A stretch of DNA of 8,034 nucleotides from an uncultured Erysipelotrichaceae bacterium (GTDB taxonomy: Bacteria; Bacillota_I; Bacilli_A; Erysipelotrichales; Erysipelotrichaceae): assembly GCA_900319505.1 (NCBI GenBank), contig ONOV01000114.1, positions 1 through 8,034 on the forward strand, in the 5' to 3' direction. The translations under genes and the position numbers were made by a program. The notes below the pieces were generated by a model. The model did not search any database. It was not told the DNA's origin and was given only the letters and a program-made list of their open reading frames with translations. Within the stretch, counting starts at the first letter, position 1. Each line of letters starts with the position of its first letter. This document shows positions 7,775 to 8,034 of the stretch, piece after piece.

Positions 7775-7847
7775 AAGCTCTTTTCCTCCGCCCTTTCTAT
7801 ATGCACAAATCCACGCATCTCCCCGCAGAAGAATTTTTTTCAACCGC

Positions 7848-7892
7848 AAAAGAAAAACAGCTTCAGAGAACTGTCAGGTTTTCTGAAGCTGT
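7848..7892 (-). terminator. Intrinsic terminator upstream of the helix-turn-helix gene
   Basis: On the minus strand a perfect 11-bp stem ACAGCTTCAGA / TCTGAAGCTGT with a 14-base loop is followed by TTTTCTTTT. It would end a transcript entering from beyond the right edge, such as the structured RNA region at 7891-8034. On the plus strand there is no T-tract after the stem, so it works mainly in the minus direction. The first bases of the stem overlap the candidate end of a mobile element. Confidence 0.8.
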
Positions 7893-8034
7893 CAACTAAC
7901 CCCGACCCATAAAGAGTCGAGGCTTGCAGGGCCTTGATTCCCTTTACGGACAGCAGGTTTTGTATCTCATCCATCTGGTCCTGACGTCATATCTTTCGAT
8001 ATGCTCCCAGACTGTGTGTTAGCTCACATTCCTC
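7891..8034 (-). mobile_element. Candidate right end of an IS200/IS605-type (tnpB) element, partial
   Basis: Read on the minus strand this stretch has no long open frame, but ends in a 9-bp hairpin (7922-7914 with 7908-7900, loop TTTAT, two G-T pairs) followed by GTTAGTTGAC at 7900-7891. A subterminal hairpin a few bases before the tip, with a downstream TTGAC-like end, is the typical right-end layout of IS200/IS605 elements, which have no terminal inverted repeats. The 15 codons at the edge (8034-7990, then TGA) could be the tail of a tnpB gene, but they show no TnpB motif. The rest of the element would lie beyond the window. This is recognition by layout, not by homology; a host non-coding RNA is an alternative. 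Confidence 0.45.
7900..8003 (-). ncRNA. Structured RNA segment, possibly omega RNA scaffold
   Basis: The minus strand contains CATATC-GAAA-GATATG (8003-7988), a perfect 6-bp hairpin with a GNRA tetraloop. A GGAC/GTCC pairing follows (7981-7978 with 7951-7948), then a GGG/CCC pairing around 7942-7929 and the 9-bp hairpin at 7922-7900. The density of stems in about 100 bases with stops in all frames suggests a folded RNA. If the IS200/IS605 reading is right, this is where the TnpB guide RNA scaffold would be, and the guide would begin near 7890. Folding was by eye, without an energy calculation. Confidence 0.35.

Noticed and set aside
7775..7847. TTGAAA at 7843-7838 as a -35 box for the helix-turn-helix gene
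   Set aside because: At 16-18 bases spacing there is no acceptable -10 box, and the TATAGA at about 7800 has no matching -35 box.
7775..7849. 25-residue extension of the helix-turn-helix protein from a TTG
   Set aside because: The start falls in the T-tract of a terminator and lacks a binding site; GGAGG before the ATG at 7774 is much better.

Overview
The window looks like chromosomal DNA from a mid-GC Bacillota (Firmicutes) bacterium. The main reasons are a T-box riboswitch, a short-form HisG paired with HisZ, strong GGAGG-type ribosome binding sites, and a SpaA/Cna_B-like surface protein. A gut Erysipelotrichia- or Clostridia-like host would fit, but this is inference. Every gene I can support lies on the minus strand, so the biological order runs from high to low coordinates.

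Right edge to about 7848: a non-coding, structured stretch. It holds a GAAA-tetraloop hairpin, a 9-bp hairpin followed by GTTAGTTGAC, and then a perfect 11-bp terminator hairpin with a T-tract. The first part resembles the right end of an IS200/IS605-type element, where TnpB-associated omega RNA would be encoded. That reading is tentative because the rest of the element would lie outside the window.

7774 to 4876: a two-gene unit. A 113-residue protein with a sigma-70 region-4-like helix-turn-helix overlaps by 8 bases the start of an 854-residue secreted, membrane-anchored protein. The larger protein is built of alternating SpaA/prealbumin-like modules. It has a signal peptide, one C-terminal membrane helix and a short Lys/Cys tail, but no sortase motif.

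4879 to 4591: a sigma-A-type promoter whose -35 box overlaps the stop codon of the surface protein gene, followed by a histidine-specific T-box leader. Stem I has the AGTA/GAA specifier-loop signature and a CAC (His) specifier. The T-box sequence and a strong terminator follow.

4574 to 1: hisZ, hisG, hisD, hisC and hisB (the last cut by the window edge), a tightly overlapping histidine biosynthesis operon. HisZ and HisG together catalyse the first step. HisB, HisC and HisD carry out the dehydratase step, the transaminase step and the final oxidation. The T-box lets uncharged tRNA-His switch the operon on. The remaining his genes presumably follow hisB outside the window.
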